Source of the DNA: JALORV01 sp963707445
GTDB taxonomy: Bacteria; Pseudomonadota; Gammaproteobacteria; Burkholderiales; Burkholderiaceae_F
DNA: 64,000 bases
Direction: 5' to 3'
NCBI GenBank assembly: GCA_963707445.1
Contig: CAVPPW010000002.1
Coordinates: 186,001-250,000, forward strand
Translations under genes and position numbers: made by a program
In this document: positions 18,052-28,221 of the stretch, one piece after another
Layout of the letters: every line of letters begins with the position of its first letter
How positions within the stretch are numbered: the first letter of the stretch is position 1
The notes under the pieces: generated by a model
The model's input: only the letters and a program-made list of their open reading frames with translations
What the model was told of the DNA's origin: nothing
Databases searched by the model: none

Positions 18052-18711
18052 ATGAATCCGGCGTTGTATTTGGTGCTGGTGCTGCTGGGGACGGTGATGA
18101 TGGTCGCAGGCGTGCTGGCGGCGCTCCTCGGCTGGTTGCCGGCGGTGCCCGCCGTCGCGATGGCCATTGCCGGCGCGGCGATCGAAACGCCGGCCGCGCT
18201 CGCGTTCGCGCGCAGCCAGGCGTCGGCCGGCGGATCAGCGGCCACGACGATGACGCGGCCGCGCTACGAACACACGCAGCCGGGCTGGCCGATGCGGCTG
18301 ACGTTCGCGGCGCTCGCGCTCGGCCTGATTATGCTCGCCGCGCTGCCGCTGCCGGGCGTCGGACGCGCGCCGTCATGGGCGCTGCTGGCCGGCGCTGCGC
18401 TCGCACTCGCCGTCGGCTGGTGCTTTTCATCGCTGACGATCCGCGTAACGAGCGACGAGCTGCAGTTGCACTTCGGCTGGGGCTGGCCGCGCAAGCGCGT
18501 GCCGCTGGCGGACCTCGACGCCGTCGAGATCACCCGCACGACCTTCATCGAGGGCTGGGGCGTGCACCGGACGCGCCGCGGCTGGCTGTACAACGTTGCC
18601 GGCTTCGATGCGGTCGTCCTGCGGCGACGCGACGGCACGGCGGTGCTCGTCGGCAGCGACGAGGCACCGCGACTTAAAGCCGCCATCGAACGCGCGCGCG
18701 GACGTGTCTGA
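18052..18711 (+). CDS. membrane protein with PH-like domain, SPFH-operon partner
   Basis: The protein has 219 aa. Four hydrophobic segments come first (LYLVLVLLGTVMMVAGVLAALL, PAVAMAIAGAAIETPAAL, LTFAALALGLIMLAALPL, ALLAGAALALAVGWCF). A C-terminal all-beta segment follows, LTIRVTSDELQLHFGWGWPRKRVPLADLDAVEITRT split over two strands, resembling bacterial PH domains in which a short sheet is anchored under the membrane. It lies between the SPFH gene and the Arc-like gene and probably works with the SPFH protein at the membrane. No enzymatic motif is seen and no function is established. ATG 18052 gives the full first helix. Confidence 0.65.
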   Translation: MNPALYLVLVLLGTVMMVAGVLAALLGWLPAVPAVAMAIAGAAIETPAALAFARSQASAGGSAATTMTRPRYEHTQPGWPMRLTFAALALGLIMLAALPLPGVGRAPSWALLAGAALALAVGWCFSSLTIRVTSDELQLHFGWGWPRKRVPLADLDAVEITRTTFIEGWGVHRTRRGWLYNVAGFDAVVLRRRDGTAVLVGSDEAPRLKAAIERARGRV

Positions 18712-18713
18712 CC

Positions 18714-18956
18714 GTGGCCACGGCCGACAAGAAGTCGTTCCTGCTGCGCATCGACCCGCGGCTGTGGGACGAGCTCGAGCGGCTGGCGGCCGCCGAGCTG
18801 CGTTCGGTCAATGCGCAGGTGGAATTCCTGCTGCGTGAGGCGCTCGAGCGCCGCGGCCTCGGTCCCCGGGACGCGAAGGATTCCACGCGGCGCCGAGGCC
18901 GGACGCTGAGCATGCGCAATGCAGCGCCTCAGCGCGTGCCGTTGATCTCCGCGTAG
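18714..18956 (+). CDS. Arc-like ribbon-helix-helix DNA-binding protein
   Basis: This 80-aa protein has an N-terminal ribbon-helix-helix pattern. The strand KKSFLLRIDPRLWDELERL is followed by a helix and RSVNAQVEFLLREALERRG, matching Arc/MetJ-type family members (beta strand with alternating hydrophobics, N-cap SVNAQ). The start is GTG at 18714, two bases after the previous stop, so the gene is within the operon. The likely role is autorepression of this operon through the 24-bp palindrome at 17088-17111, as RHH proteins bind such symmetric sites as tetramers (inference). Its 3' end overlaps the convergent peptidase gene by 28 bases. The C-terminal tail is basic and low-complexity. Confidence 0.8.
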   Translation: MATADKKSFLLRIDPRLWDELERLAAAELRSVNAQVEFLLREALERRGLGPRDAKDSTRRRGRTLSMRNAAPQRVPLISA

Positions 18957-20923
18957 AACGCGTCGCTGTTCGGCTTGCGTCCCAGGAAGGCTTCGACCAG
19001 GGTGCCAGGCTGCCGTTGCCCGCCCGAAGAGAGAATCGTCTCGCGGTAGCGCTGGCCGACTGACGGATTCATCAGCTTGCCGTCGAACGCCGTCAGCATG
19101 TCGAGCGCCAAGACCTGCGACCACATGTAGCCGTAGTAGCCGGCCGAATAGCCGCCGAGCAGGTGGCCGAACCCCGCGGGGAAGAGTGACCCTTCGACAT
19201 AGCCGAGCGGATCGGCGCTTTCAATGGCGATCCACGGCGGCATCGGCGCGCCGGGTTTGCCGGTGTGCAGCCGCATGTCGTACAGCGCATATTCGCCCTG
19301 GCGCGCGAAGAAGTATCCGCGACCAAATCGGCGCGCCGCCTCGAGCTGTGCGATCTGCTCCTTCGTCAACCGCGGGCAGGTCGGGCAGACCGTCGCGAAC
19401 AGCGCCAGCGGCTCCTCGCGTCGTGCCCATTCCTCGAACATCTGCGACGGCGCCTCGACGAAGTCGCGCTTGACCGAGGTGCCGGACTGGTCGACGTAAC
19501 GCGTCTTCGACAGCACGCCATGCAGTACGTGACCGTATTCGTGCAGCAGCGTCTCGAGTTCGTCGTGGTTGAGTCCCTTCGCATTCAGGTTGGCCACCAG
19601 CACCGAGATCGGCGTGCGGTTTGCGAGCGTCGAGACACCGCGCACCCCGAAAGCGGCCGCGTGGTTGTACTTGCCGTCGCGCGGGAACAGATCCAGGTAG
19701 ATGCCACCGATGAACGCGCCGCGCTTGCCATCGGACAGACGTTCGTAGACGTCGTAGTAGCGCACGTCCTTGTGCCAGCGCGGCACGTCGCGCGCGACGA
19801 AATCCACCGAGTAGAGCTTGCTGGCGAGCAGCATCGCGTACTGCACGCTCGGTTCCGTCGGGAAGTAGGCGCGCAGCGCCTCCTGGTCGACGCTGTAGCG
19901 GGCCTTGCGCACGCGCTCCTTCAGGTAAGAAACGTCCCAGCGATTAAGCCGGGTTTCCGCCAACGGCGTGCCGTCGAGCTTCGCCTTCTCGGCGCGTAGT
20001 TCGGCAAACTCCTTCGCTTGCAGCGGGTCCGCGGCCTCTTTGACCTTGCCGAGGAACTCGTAGACCGCAGCCGGCGTCTGGGCCATACGGCGCTTCAACG
20101 CGTAAGTGGCGAAGTCGGGCTGCCCGTGCAACTGAGCCAATTCGTAGCGCAGGGCCAGCGCCTGTTCGAGGATCTTGAGGTTCTTCTCGCCACCTTCGCG
20201 GTTCTTCGCCATCCACACGCGCTTGCGCGCCTCGGCGTTGGTCGCCAATTCAAGGAACGGCAGGTACGTGGGGTAGTCCATCCCGAGTACGAGATTGCCC
20301 TGGTCGTCGCGCTTGCGCGCAGCGATCCACGACTCGGGCATGCCGGCCGCTTCGGCCAGCGTGATCGTCACGGTGGTGCCGTCTTCGTTGATGTTCTTCT
20401 GGAAGTCGAGCCCGAGTCGCTCGAGTTCGTCGCTGATTTCCTTGGCGCGCTTGCGCTTGTCGACCGGCAGCGTGGCTCCGCCGTCTTCGAATTTTTCGAA
20501 CAGGTCCTGCAGATAGACCGTGTCGATCGAGTCCTTCGCCTTGACGGCCTTCACCCGCTCGTAAAGCACGGCGCTCTGGTAGACCTCGGTCTCGAACGGC
20601 AGCAGCTTTTCCAGGCACGTCTGCGCCGCGTCGCGCGTCGCCTTGTCGACCGCAACGTTCTGCAGCAGGTACACCGGATTGGCGAAGTCGGCAGCTTGGA
20701 TCGACAGGGCGTTGAGCTCCGCCAGAACGTTGCCCGCGCCTTTGCGCGCTTCCATCGCCTTGAGCATCTTGCGCGCGGCAGCCAGTTCGGCGTCGCAACG
20801 TGTGCTGATTTCGGCGGCGGTGTACACCGGGATCAGCGGACGGGCAGGCTGCGCTGCCTGCAGCGGCAGTGCGCCCGCGGCCAGCAGGATCGCTGCGGCC
20901 GTGTGCCGGGGTTCGAATCGCAT
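18929..20923 (-). CDS. M3 family metallopeptidase (oligopeptidase), exported
   Basis: This zinc oligopeptidase has 664 aa. It starts with a signal peptide (AAAILLAAGALPLQAAQ, cleavage after about residue 24). The M3 helical body follows, with the catalytic HEYGHVLHG (HExxH) near residue 460 and a downstream glutamate helix (FVEAPSQMFEEWA). The family cuts short peptides, so a periplasmic role in peptide degradation is expected. It is uninterrupted, unlike many neighbours. Dcp- or thimet-type relatives are the best comparison; the exact specificity cannot be read. It converges with the Arc-like gene. Confidence 0.9.
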   Translation of the reverse strand: MRFEPRHTAAAILLAAGALPLQAAQPARPLIPVYTAAEISTRCDAELAAARKMLKAMEARKGAGNVLAELNALSIQAADFANPVYLLQNVAVDKATRDAAQTCLEKLLPFETEVYQSAVLYERVKAVKAKDSIDTVYLQDLFEKFEDGGATLPVDKRKRAKEISDELERLGLDFQKNINEDGTTVTITLAEAAGMPESWIAARKRDDQGNLVLGMDYPTYLPFLELATNAEARKRVWMAKNREGGEKNLKILEQALALRYELAQLHGQPDFATYALKRRMAQTPAAVYEFLGKVKEAADPLQAKEFAELRAEKAKLDGTPLAETRLNRWDVSYLKERVRKARYSVDQEALRAYFPTEPSVQYAMLLASKLYSVDFVARDVPRWHKDVRYYDVYERLSDGKRGAFIGGIYLDLFPRDGKYNHAAAFGVRGVSTLANRTPISVLVANLNAKGLNHDELETLLHEYGHVLHGVLSKTRYVDQSGTSVKRDFVEAPSQMFEEWARREEPLALFATVCPTCPRLTKEQIAQLEAARRFGRGYFFARQGEYALYDMRLHTGKPGAPMPPWIAIESADPLGYVEGSLFPAGFGHLLGGYSAGYYGYMWSQVLALDMLTAFDGKLMNPSVGQRYRETILSSGGQRQPGTLVEAFLGRKPNSDAFYAEINGTR

Positions 20924-21076
20924 GGTTCCTTCCGTAATGTCGGGTGCGCAGGTGCGCGCGAAGCGCGCGAGCTTACGTGCCGGACGGGTCGCCGGCCGGC
21001 GTCCTGCGACGGAATGCAGGCCGAGGCGACGAAAAGCGCATTCGTCTGACGAATCGGTCTAGAGCGAGGATTCTAG

Positions 21077-21628
21077 TTACCGCTTCTTCTCGTGCTTCCA
21101 CAGAACATCGGCTCCACCGGCATGGCGGTTCAGCACTCGCGCCAGCACGAACAGCAGGTCCGACAGGCGATTCAGGTACTGCCGCGGCTCCGCATGAACC
21201 GTTTCGCTGGCCGCCAGCGCAACCACTGCGCGTTCAGCGCGGCGGCACACGGTGCGGCTGACATGCGCCAGCGCGGCCGCGCGCGAACCACCCGGCAGCA
21301 CGAATTCCGCGAGCCGCGGCAGGTCGGCGTTGTAGTGCGCCAGCCGGTCATCGAGACGGGCGACATGCGCCTCCTTGATCATCGAGTATCCCGGAATGCA
21401 CAGTTCACCGCCGAGGTCGAAGAGGTCGTGCTGAATGTCGATCAGATCGGCCCTCAACGGGTCCGGCATCGGTTCGGTCAGCAGCACGCCGATCGACGAA
21501 TTCAATTCGTCGACGTCGCCCATCGCCGCGACCCGCAACGTGTCCTTGCGCGTCCGCGTGCCATCGCCGAGTCCGGTCGTGCCGTCGTCGCCGGTGCGAG
21601 TCGCAATCGCGGTAAGACGCTTGCCCAT
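21077..21628 (-). CDS. cob(I)yrinic acid a,c-diamide adenosyltransferase (PduO/MMAB type)
   Basis: This ATP:cobalamin adenosyltransferase of 183 aa makes adenosylcobalamin. It has the ATP-binding N-terminus ATRTGDDGTTGLGDG (residues 8-22), the DVDELNSSIG helix, the FVLPGGSRAAALAHVSRTVCRRAER helix-turn block with the conserved R-x2-C-R-R-A-E-R, and the YLNRLSDLLFVLARVLN C-terminus. All are classic for PduO/MMAB proteins. The gene is divergent from the FAD oxidase at 21682. No B12 riboswitch is evident in the short 53-base intergenic gap. Length is normal. Confidence 0.92.
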   Translation of the reverse strand: MGKRLTAIATRTGDDGTTGLGDGTRTRKDTLRVAAMGDVDELNSSIGVLLTEPMPDPLRADLIDIQHDLFDLGGELCIPGYSMIKEAHVARLDDRLAHYNADLPRLAEFVLPGGSRAAALAHVSRTVCRRAERAVVALAASETVHAEPRQYLNRLSDLLFVLARVLNRHAGGADVLWKHEKKR

Positions 21629-21681
21629 CCGTGCAGCCTGCCGGTGTATGTTGGGGCCGTGAATCCGGCCGGAGTCCGATT

Positions 21682-23085
21682 ATGAACGCGCCCTCGGCAC
21701 GCGCACCGCTGCCACCCTCGCTTATCCATGCGCTCGAGGCCCGCTTCGGCCCGCGCTTCTCGACCAGTACCGCGGTGCGCGAACACCATGGACGCGACGA
21801 GTCGCCGTACGCGCCGATGCTTCCCGATGCCGTCGTCTTCGCCGAGTCGACCGACGATGTGGTCGCGGTGCTGCAGCAGGCCGCGGCCCACCGCGTGCCG
21901 GTGATTCCCTATGGTGTCGGCTCGTCAATCGAGGGGCACCTGCTTGCGCTGCACGGCGGCATCTCGATCGATCTCGGGCGCATGAACGCCGTGCTGTACG
22001 CGGTCAAGACGCCGAGGACCTGACGGTGACCGCGCAGGCCGGCATCACGCGCAAGCAACTGAACGCCGCGATCCGCGACACCGGGCTCTTCTTCCCGATC
22101 GACCCCGGCGCCGACGCGACGATCGGTGGCATGGCGGCCACGCGCGCCTCGGGCACCAACGCGGTCCGCTACGGAACGATGCGCGAGAACGTGCTGGCGC
22201 TCACCGTCGTGACGGCCGAGGGCAAGGTCATTCACACGGCGCGGCGCGCGAAAAAGAGTTCGGCCGGCTATGACCTCACGCGCATCTTTGTCGGCAGCGA
22301 AGGCACGCTCGGCGTGATCACCGAGGTCACGCTGAAGCTTTACCCGCAGCCCGAGGCGATCTCGGCAGCGACCTGCTCGTTTCCGAGCGTCGCCGCGGCG
22401 GTGCGAGACGACGATCGAGACGATCCAGCTCGGCGTTCCGATCGCGCGCTGCGAGCTGCTGGACGCGCTGACGGTCAAGGCCGTCAACCAGCGCGACAAG
22501 CTCGGCCTGCCGGAGATGCCGCTGCTGCTGTTCGAGTTCCACGGCTCGCCGGCCAGTGTCGAGGAGCAGGCGCGAACCGTTGAAGCGATTGCCGCCGAGC
22601 ACGGGGGCCAGGGTTTCCAGTGGGCCACGAAGCCCGAGGACCGGACCCGACTGTGGGAGGCACGGCACAACGCCTACTTCGCGTGCCTGGCGCTGAAGCC
22701 GGGGTGCCGCAGCTTCACGACCGACGTCTGCGTGCCGATTTCCCGCCTGGCCGAGTGCATTGAAGCGACGATCACCGACATCGAGGCGAGTTTCCTGCCG
22801 GCGCCGATCCTCGGCCACGTGGGAGACGGCAATTTTCACTGCGCGATCCTCGCGCATGCCGACGATCCGCGCGAAGTGGAAGAGGCCGAGCGGCTGAACA
22901 ACCGCATCGTCGAGCGCGCGCTCGCGATGGACGGCACGTGCACGGGCGAGCACGGTGTCGGCATGCACAAGATGGGTTTTCTGCTTGAAGAGCACGGCGC
23001 CGACGCGCTCGAACTGATGGCGCGACTCAAGCGCGCCTTCGACCCGCTGAACCTGCTGAATCCCGGCAAGATCATCCGCACCTGA
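21682..23085 (+). CDS. FAD-linked oxidase (D-lactate/glycolate dehydrogenase type), frameshifted
   Basis: This FAD-binding type 4 oxidoreductase of about 467 aa oxidises a 2-hydroxyacid. The PCMH-type FAD domain has VPVIPYGVGSSIEGH (residue 75 region), ADATIGGMAATRASGTNAVRYG split over positions 140-160, and GSEGTLGVITEVTLK. The cap domain ends with GHVGDGNFH, GEHGVGMHK and LNLLNPGKII, as in D-lactate dehydrogenase (cytochrome) and GlcD. The frame changes twice, near 22010 (net equivalent of one lost or two added bases) and near 22400 (one added). It is a different protein from the glcD copy at 30619 and lacks adjacent glcE/glcF genes, so a stand-alone D-lactate dehydrogenase is likelier. Confidence 0.82.
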
Positions 23086-23133
23086 CGCTGCGTCGGCAGG
23101 CCGGCGCCGGGCATGAGCTGCTCGGCCAGTATT

Positions 23134-23151
23134 AAATCAAGCGCTTGATTT
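23134..23151. promoter_or_regulatory. 18-bp palindromic operator of the TetR-RND operon
   Basis: A perfect palindrome with half-site AAATCAAGC spans 23134-23151 and ends 17 bases before the regulator's ATG. This AT-containing element in GC-rich DNA is the expected operator for the TetR protein encoded immediately downstream, which would repress itself and the co-transcribed efflux genes. Confidence 0.78.
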
Positions 23152-23168
23152 GTGCTAAGGTCGGCGGC

Positions 23169-23894
23169 ATGCCGTCCACCTTGCAGCGCAACAGACCCGT
23201 CCTTCCGACGCGACCCGCCGAGCCGGAGCGTGGTCCCGACAAGGGTGAGCTCGCCCGCGAGCAACTGTTGGCGCACGCGACGCGGATCTTCGCGGCCAAG
23301 GGGTTCGCGGCGACGACGACGCGCGAGATCTGCGACGCCGCCGGCAAGAACATCGCGTCGATTCACTACTACTTCGGCGACAAGGAAGGTTTGTACCGGG
23401 CGGTGCTGCTGCGACCGATCACGGCGATGACGGCAGCATTCGGTCACTTCGACGATCCCGACCTTGCGGTCGAGGACGCGCTGCGGATGTTCCTCAGCCC
23501 ATTCCTGCTGCCGTCGGCCGACGGTGCGGGCGGAGTCGACGGCGACCTGATGCGGCTGCATCTGCGCGAAATGATCGAGCCGTCCGAGGTTTTCCGCGAG
23601 ATCACCGCGCAGACGATCCTGCCTGCGCACAATCTGCTGGCGACCACGCTGGCGCGGTACTGCGGGCTGCCGCGCGCCGACGCCGATATTCACCAGCTCG
23701 CCTTTGCGATCGTCGCGATGGCGCACGACTACTGCATGTCACGCGAGTTCATGAAGCTGCTCGCGCCGGAGGTGCTCACGCGGGCTCGGGCGATGGAACG
23801 CATCCTCGACCGGCTGGTCGGCTACAGCCGGGCATTGGTCGACCACGAAATCGCACGGCGCCGGTCGCCGCATGCCGACAGGACCACGCGATGA
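23169..23894 (+). CDS. TetR/AcrR family regulator with CerR-type (DUF1956) C-terminal domain
   Basis: This regulator has 241 aa. The N-terminal helix-turn-helix is clear (AREQLLAHATRIFAAKGFAATTTREICDAAGKNIASIHYYFGDKEGLYRAVL, covering residues 29-80). The C-terminal ligand domain (LRLHLREMIEPSEVFREI region) matches the CerR/CecR subgroup that controls HlyD-RND efflux. I chose ATG 23169 because the upstream open frame runs through the operator palindrome. The stop overlaps the next ATG at 23891 (ATGA), so it is the first gene of the efflux operon. It probably autorepresses through the palindrome at 23134-23151. The ligand is unknown. Confidence 0.86.
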   Translation: MPSTLQRNRPVLPTRPAEPERGPDKGELAREQLLAHATRIFAAKGFAATTTREICDAAGKNIASIHYYFGDKEGLYRAVLLRPITAMTAAFGHFDDPDLAVEDALRMFLSPFLLPSADGAGGVDGDLMRLHLREMIEPSEVFREITAQTILPAHNLLATTLARYCGLPRADADIHQLAFAIVAMAHDYCMSREFMKLLAPEVLTRARAMERILDRLVGYSRALVDHEIARRRSPHADRTTR

Positions 23895-25038
23895 AACCGC
23901 GCTGCCTCCCGGCCAGGCCCGCGTGGGTTCGGATCCTCGGCGCTCGCGCTGCTGGCCACAACGATGATCGCAGCCGGCTGCGGCAAGGACGGCGGCGACG
24001 GCAAGGCAGAAGCGAAGCCCGCCGCACGCCCCGCACTCACGGTGACGGTCACCACAGCGCAGCGGGCCGACTGGCCGCGCATGCTGACCGCGAACGGCAA
24101 CATCATGGCGTGGCAGGAGGCAGTGATCGGCGCGGAATTGTCCGGACTGCGCGTCACAGACGTGCTGGTGAATGTCGGCGACAGCGTGCGGCGCGGTCAG
24201 CCGCTGGCGAAGATCGCGACCGAAGGCGTGCTGGCCGACCTGGCGCAGGCCAAGGCGTCGGTCGCCGAGGCCGAAGCGGCGCTGGTCGAGGCGCGTGCGA
24301 ATGCGGAACGCTCGAAGCAGCTGCAGGCGCAGGGCTTCATCAGCCCGCAGGCCACGATACAGGTCGTGACCGCCGAGCAGACCGCGGCCGCGCGGCTGGC
24401 CGCTGCACGCGCCAGGGTACAGGCCGAGGACGTTCGGCTCGCGCAGTCGCGCGTGGTCGCGCCCGACGACGGCGTGATTTCGGCGCGGACGGCGACGGTC
24501 GGTTCGCTGACGACACCGAACCAGGAGATGTTTCGACTGATCCGCGGCGGCCGTCTGGAATGGCGCGCCGAGGTCACAGCGTCCGAACTACAGAAGCTCG
24601 CGCCGGGCATGCCCGCGGCGCTCACGACCGCCAGCGGCACGCGCATCGAAGGCACTGTGCGCGCGGTCGCGCCGTCGGTCGACCCGGCAACGCGCAACGG
24701 CCTCGTCTATGTCGACCTGCCACCGGGCAGCACCGCACGCGCCGGCACCTTTGCGCGCGGCGAGTTCCAGCTCGGCAGCGGCGCCGCGCTGACCGTGCCG
24801 CAGAGCGCCGTCGTGCTGCGCGACGGCTTCGCCTATGTCTTCGACGGTCTCCGCCGAGAACAGGGTGATGCAGAGCAAGGTCGAGGTCGGCCGACGCGTC
24901 GGTGAGCGCATCGAGATCGTCGCCGGACTGCCGGCCGACGGTCGCGTGGTCGAGTCCGGCGCGGGCTTTCTCAGCGACGGCGACGTCGTGCGCGTGGTCG
25001 AGACTCCTGTCGCGCCGGTGAAGGCCGCCGAGAAGTAA
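23891..25038 (+). CDS. efflux RND periplasmic adaptor subunit (lipoprotein), frameshifted
   Basis: This membrane-fusion protein of about 380 aa links an RND pump to an outer-membrane channel. It has a lipoprotein signal (ALALLATTMIAAGC, lipobox AAGC), then a barrel-sandwich/lipoyl half (GLRVTDVLVNVGDSVRRGQPLAKI), a coiled-coil hairpin (LAQAKASVAEAEAALVEARA to TAARLAAARARVQAED), a second lipoyl half (SRVVAPDDGVISARTATVG) and beta-barrel and proximal domains. Two extra bases break the frame: near 23925, which separates MKPRC from the signal core, and near 24843, where skipping one base gives VFTVSAENRVMQSK. It overlaps the regulator gene by four bases and precedes the pump by two bases. Confidence 0.85.
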
Positions 25039-25040
25039 CG

Positions 25041-28000
25041 ATGGCGATCAACGTCTCGTCGTGGTCGATCCGGAACCCGATTCCGTCGGTTCTGCTGTTC
25101 GTGATGCTGACGCTGGTCGGCGTCGTCGGTTTCAAGGCGATGAAGATCCAGCAGTTCCCGGACATCGACCTGCCGACGGTGACGGTGGTCGCGACGCTGC
25201 CGGGCGCGGCGCCGGCGCAGATGGAGACCGAGGTCGCGCGCAAGATCGAGAACTCGCTCGCCACGCTGCAGGGCATCAAGCACATCTACACCAAGGTGCA
25301 GGACGGAACGGCCACGATCACGGTTGAGTTCCGTCTGGAGAAGCCGACCCAGGAAGCGGTCGACGACGTGCGCGACGCCGTCACGCGGGTTCGCTCGGAT
25401 CTGCCGGGCGACCTGCGCGACCCGGTGATCTCGAAGGTCAACCTGGCTGGCGCGCCGATCCTGACCTACACCGTCGCTTCCGATCGGCTCGACGACGAGG
25501 CACTGTCGTGGTTCGTCGACAACACCGTGACCAAGAGCCTGCTGTCGGTGCGCGGCGTCGGCGCGGTGGCGCGAGTCGGCGGCGTCGATCGCGAGATCCG
25601 CGTCGAGCTCGACCCAGCGCGCCTGCTCGCGCTGAATGCCAGCGCGGCCGACATCTCGCGCCAGCTGCGCCTGATCCAGCAGGAGGCCTCGGGCGGGCGG
25701 GCCGATATCGGCGGCGCCGAGCAGTCGGTGCGCACGATCGGCACGGTGCAGTCGGCCGACGAGCTGGCCGCGATGGACATCGTGCTGTCGGATGGCCGGC
25801 GCGTGCGGCTCGACCAGCTCGCGACCGTGCGCGACACGGTGGCCGAGCAGCGGTCTGCGGCACTGCTCAACGGCCGGCCGGTCGTCGGCTTCGAAATCAC
25901 GCGGTCGCGCGGCGCGGGCGAGGTCGACGTCGCCGACGGCGTGCGGGCGCAGCTCGAGAAGCTGAAGGCGGAGCATCCGCACATTCGCATCACCGAGGCG
26001 TTCAATTTCGTCGATCCGGTGCAGGAGAACTTCGACGGCTCGATGTGGCTGCTGATCGAAGGCGCGATCCTCGCGGTGCTGGTGGTGTGGCTGTTCCTGC
26101 GCGACTGGCGCGCGACCCTGGTTTCGGCGGCCGCGCTGCCGCTGTCGATCCTGCCGACCTTCGGCGCGATGTACTTCATGGGCTTCACGCTGAACGTCGT
26201 CACGCTTCTGAGCCTGTCGCTCGTGGTCGGGATCCTCGTCGACGACGCGATCGTCGAGATCGAGAACATCATGCGACACCTGCGCATGCGTCGCGCCGGG
26301 CGTCCGCGGACGCACCTTCGGCCGCGCGGGGGCGGAGCGACGACGCCGGAGCGCGGCGAGCTGAAGACGCCGTACCAGGCCGCGATGGAGGCCGCCGACG
26401 AGATCGGCCTCGCGGTCATCGCCACCAGCTTCACGCTGATTGCGGTGTTCCTGCCGACCGCGTTCATGAGCGGCGTACCGGGCAAGTTCTTCGTTCAGTT
26501 CGGCTGGACCGCGGCGATCGCAGTGTTCTTCTCGCTCGTCGTCGCGCGGATGCTGACACCGATGATGGCCGCTTACATCCTGCACAAGCCGGAGAAGGCG
26601 TCTCACCAGCCGCGCTGGTTGACGATCTACCTCGGCTGGGCGCAGTGGTGCCTGAAGCACCGCATCGCGACCCTGATCGGTGCTGCAGCCTTCTTTTTCG
26701 GCTCGTTCGCGCTGGTGCCACTGCTGCCGACCGGTTTCATTCCGCCCGATGATCTGTCGCAGACGCAGGTCTACGTCACGCTGCCGCCGGGCAGCACGTT
26801 CAATCAGACGCTCGCCGCCGCCGAGCACGCGCGCGCGATCGTCGAAAGGAACCCGCACGTCAAGCTCGTCTACACCGCAGTCGGCGGCGGCGCCGCGGGC
26901 TCCAACCCGTTCGAGCCGCGCGGTGCTGCCGAAGTGCGCAAGGCCACGCTGACGATCAACATGACGCCGAGATCGGATCGGCGCGGCGTCAGCAAGCAGG
27001 AGATCGAGCGCGACCTGCGCGAAGCGCTGACGGCGCTCCCGGGCGCCCGCATCACCGTCGGGCTCGCCGGTGGCCAGGAAAAATACGTGCTGGTGCTCGC
27101 CGGAGAAAACGGCGCAGTGCTCGCCGAGCACGCACGCAAGGTCGAACGCGAGCTGCGCACCCTCGACGGCGATCGGTGGCGTGACGACGACGGCGAGCCT
27201 CGTGCGGCCGGAACTCGTGATCCGTCCCGACTTCGCCCGCGCGGCCGACCTCGGCGTGACCTCGCTCGCGATCGCCGACACGCTGCGTATCGCCACTGCC
27301 GGCGACTACGACCAGGGCCTCGCCAAGCTGAACCTGTCGCAGCGGCAGGTGCCGATCGTCGTGAAGCTGCCGATCGACGCTCGCCGGGACCTGCAGCTGC
27401 TCGAGCGTCTTCCGGTGCCGGGCAAACACGGGCCGGTCATGCTGGGCAACGTCGCGCAGCTGTCGATCGGCGGCGGGCCGGCGGAAATCGACCGCTACGA
27501 CCGCCTGCGCAACATCAACTTCGAGATCGAGCTCAACGGGCAGCCGCTGGGCGAGATCGAAAAGCAGGCGCTCGCGCTGCCGAGCCTGCGCAATCTGCCG
27601 GCGGGCGTGATCCAGACCTCGATCGGCGACGCGGAGGCGATGAACGAACTGTTCGCGAGCTTCGGCCTGGCGATGCTGACCGGCGTGCTCTGCATCTACA
27701 TCGTGCTGGTGCTGCTGTTCAAGGACTTCGTGCAGCCGGTGACGATCCTCGTCGCACTCGTGCTGTCGATCCCTGGTGCCTTCCTCGCGCTTTTCGTCAC
27801 CCAGTCGGCGCTGTCGATGCCGTCGATGATCGGACTGATCATGCTGATGGGCATCGCGACCAAGAACTCGATCCTGCTGATCGACTACGTGATCCTCGCG
27901 CGGCGCGACCACGGACTCACGCGCTGGGAGGCGATCGTCGACGCCTGTCGCAAGCGCGCACGCCCGATCGTGATGACGACGGTGGCGATGGGCGCGGGCA

Positions 28001-28215
28001 TGACCCCGATCGCGATCGGGCTCGGTACCGATCCGAGCTTCCGCGCACCGATGGCGATCGTCGTGATCGGCGGTCTCATCACGTCGACTTTCCTCAGCCT
28101 GCTCGTCGTGCCGGTGGTGTTCACCTACGTCGATGACGCGCTCGGATGGGTGCGGCGACGCCTGCGTCGCGTGCCGCGGCAGGCCGAGCCCGCCGCCGCA
28201 CCGGGCGGCGAATGA
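25041..28215 (+). CDS. RND efflux transporter permease (HAE1-type), frameshifted
   Basis: This inner-membrane proton-driven exporter has about 1057 aa. It starts MAINVSSWSIRNPIPS with the first helix, followed by a large periplasmic domain, GILVDDAIVEIENIMRHL (helix 4 with the key aspartates near residues 400-405), FTLIAVFLPTAFMSG, the second periplasmic loop, GIATKNSILLIDYVI and TTVAMGAGMTPIAIGLG. One extra base near 27170 breaks the frame; skipping it restores GIGGVTTTASLVRPEL. A 25-residue Arg/Gly/Pro-rich stretch (about residues 413-438, RRAGRPRTHLRPRGG) is inserted in frame after helix 4, where relatives have only a short turn. No outer-membrane factor gene is adjacent. Substrates are unknown. 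Confidence 0.88.
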
Positions 28216-28221
28216 TCGGTG

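Noticed and set aside
24588..27296. A 902-residue open frame opposite the RND genes.
   Set aside because: Shadow composition and no recognisable domain, with a secure efflux reading on the other strand.
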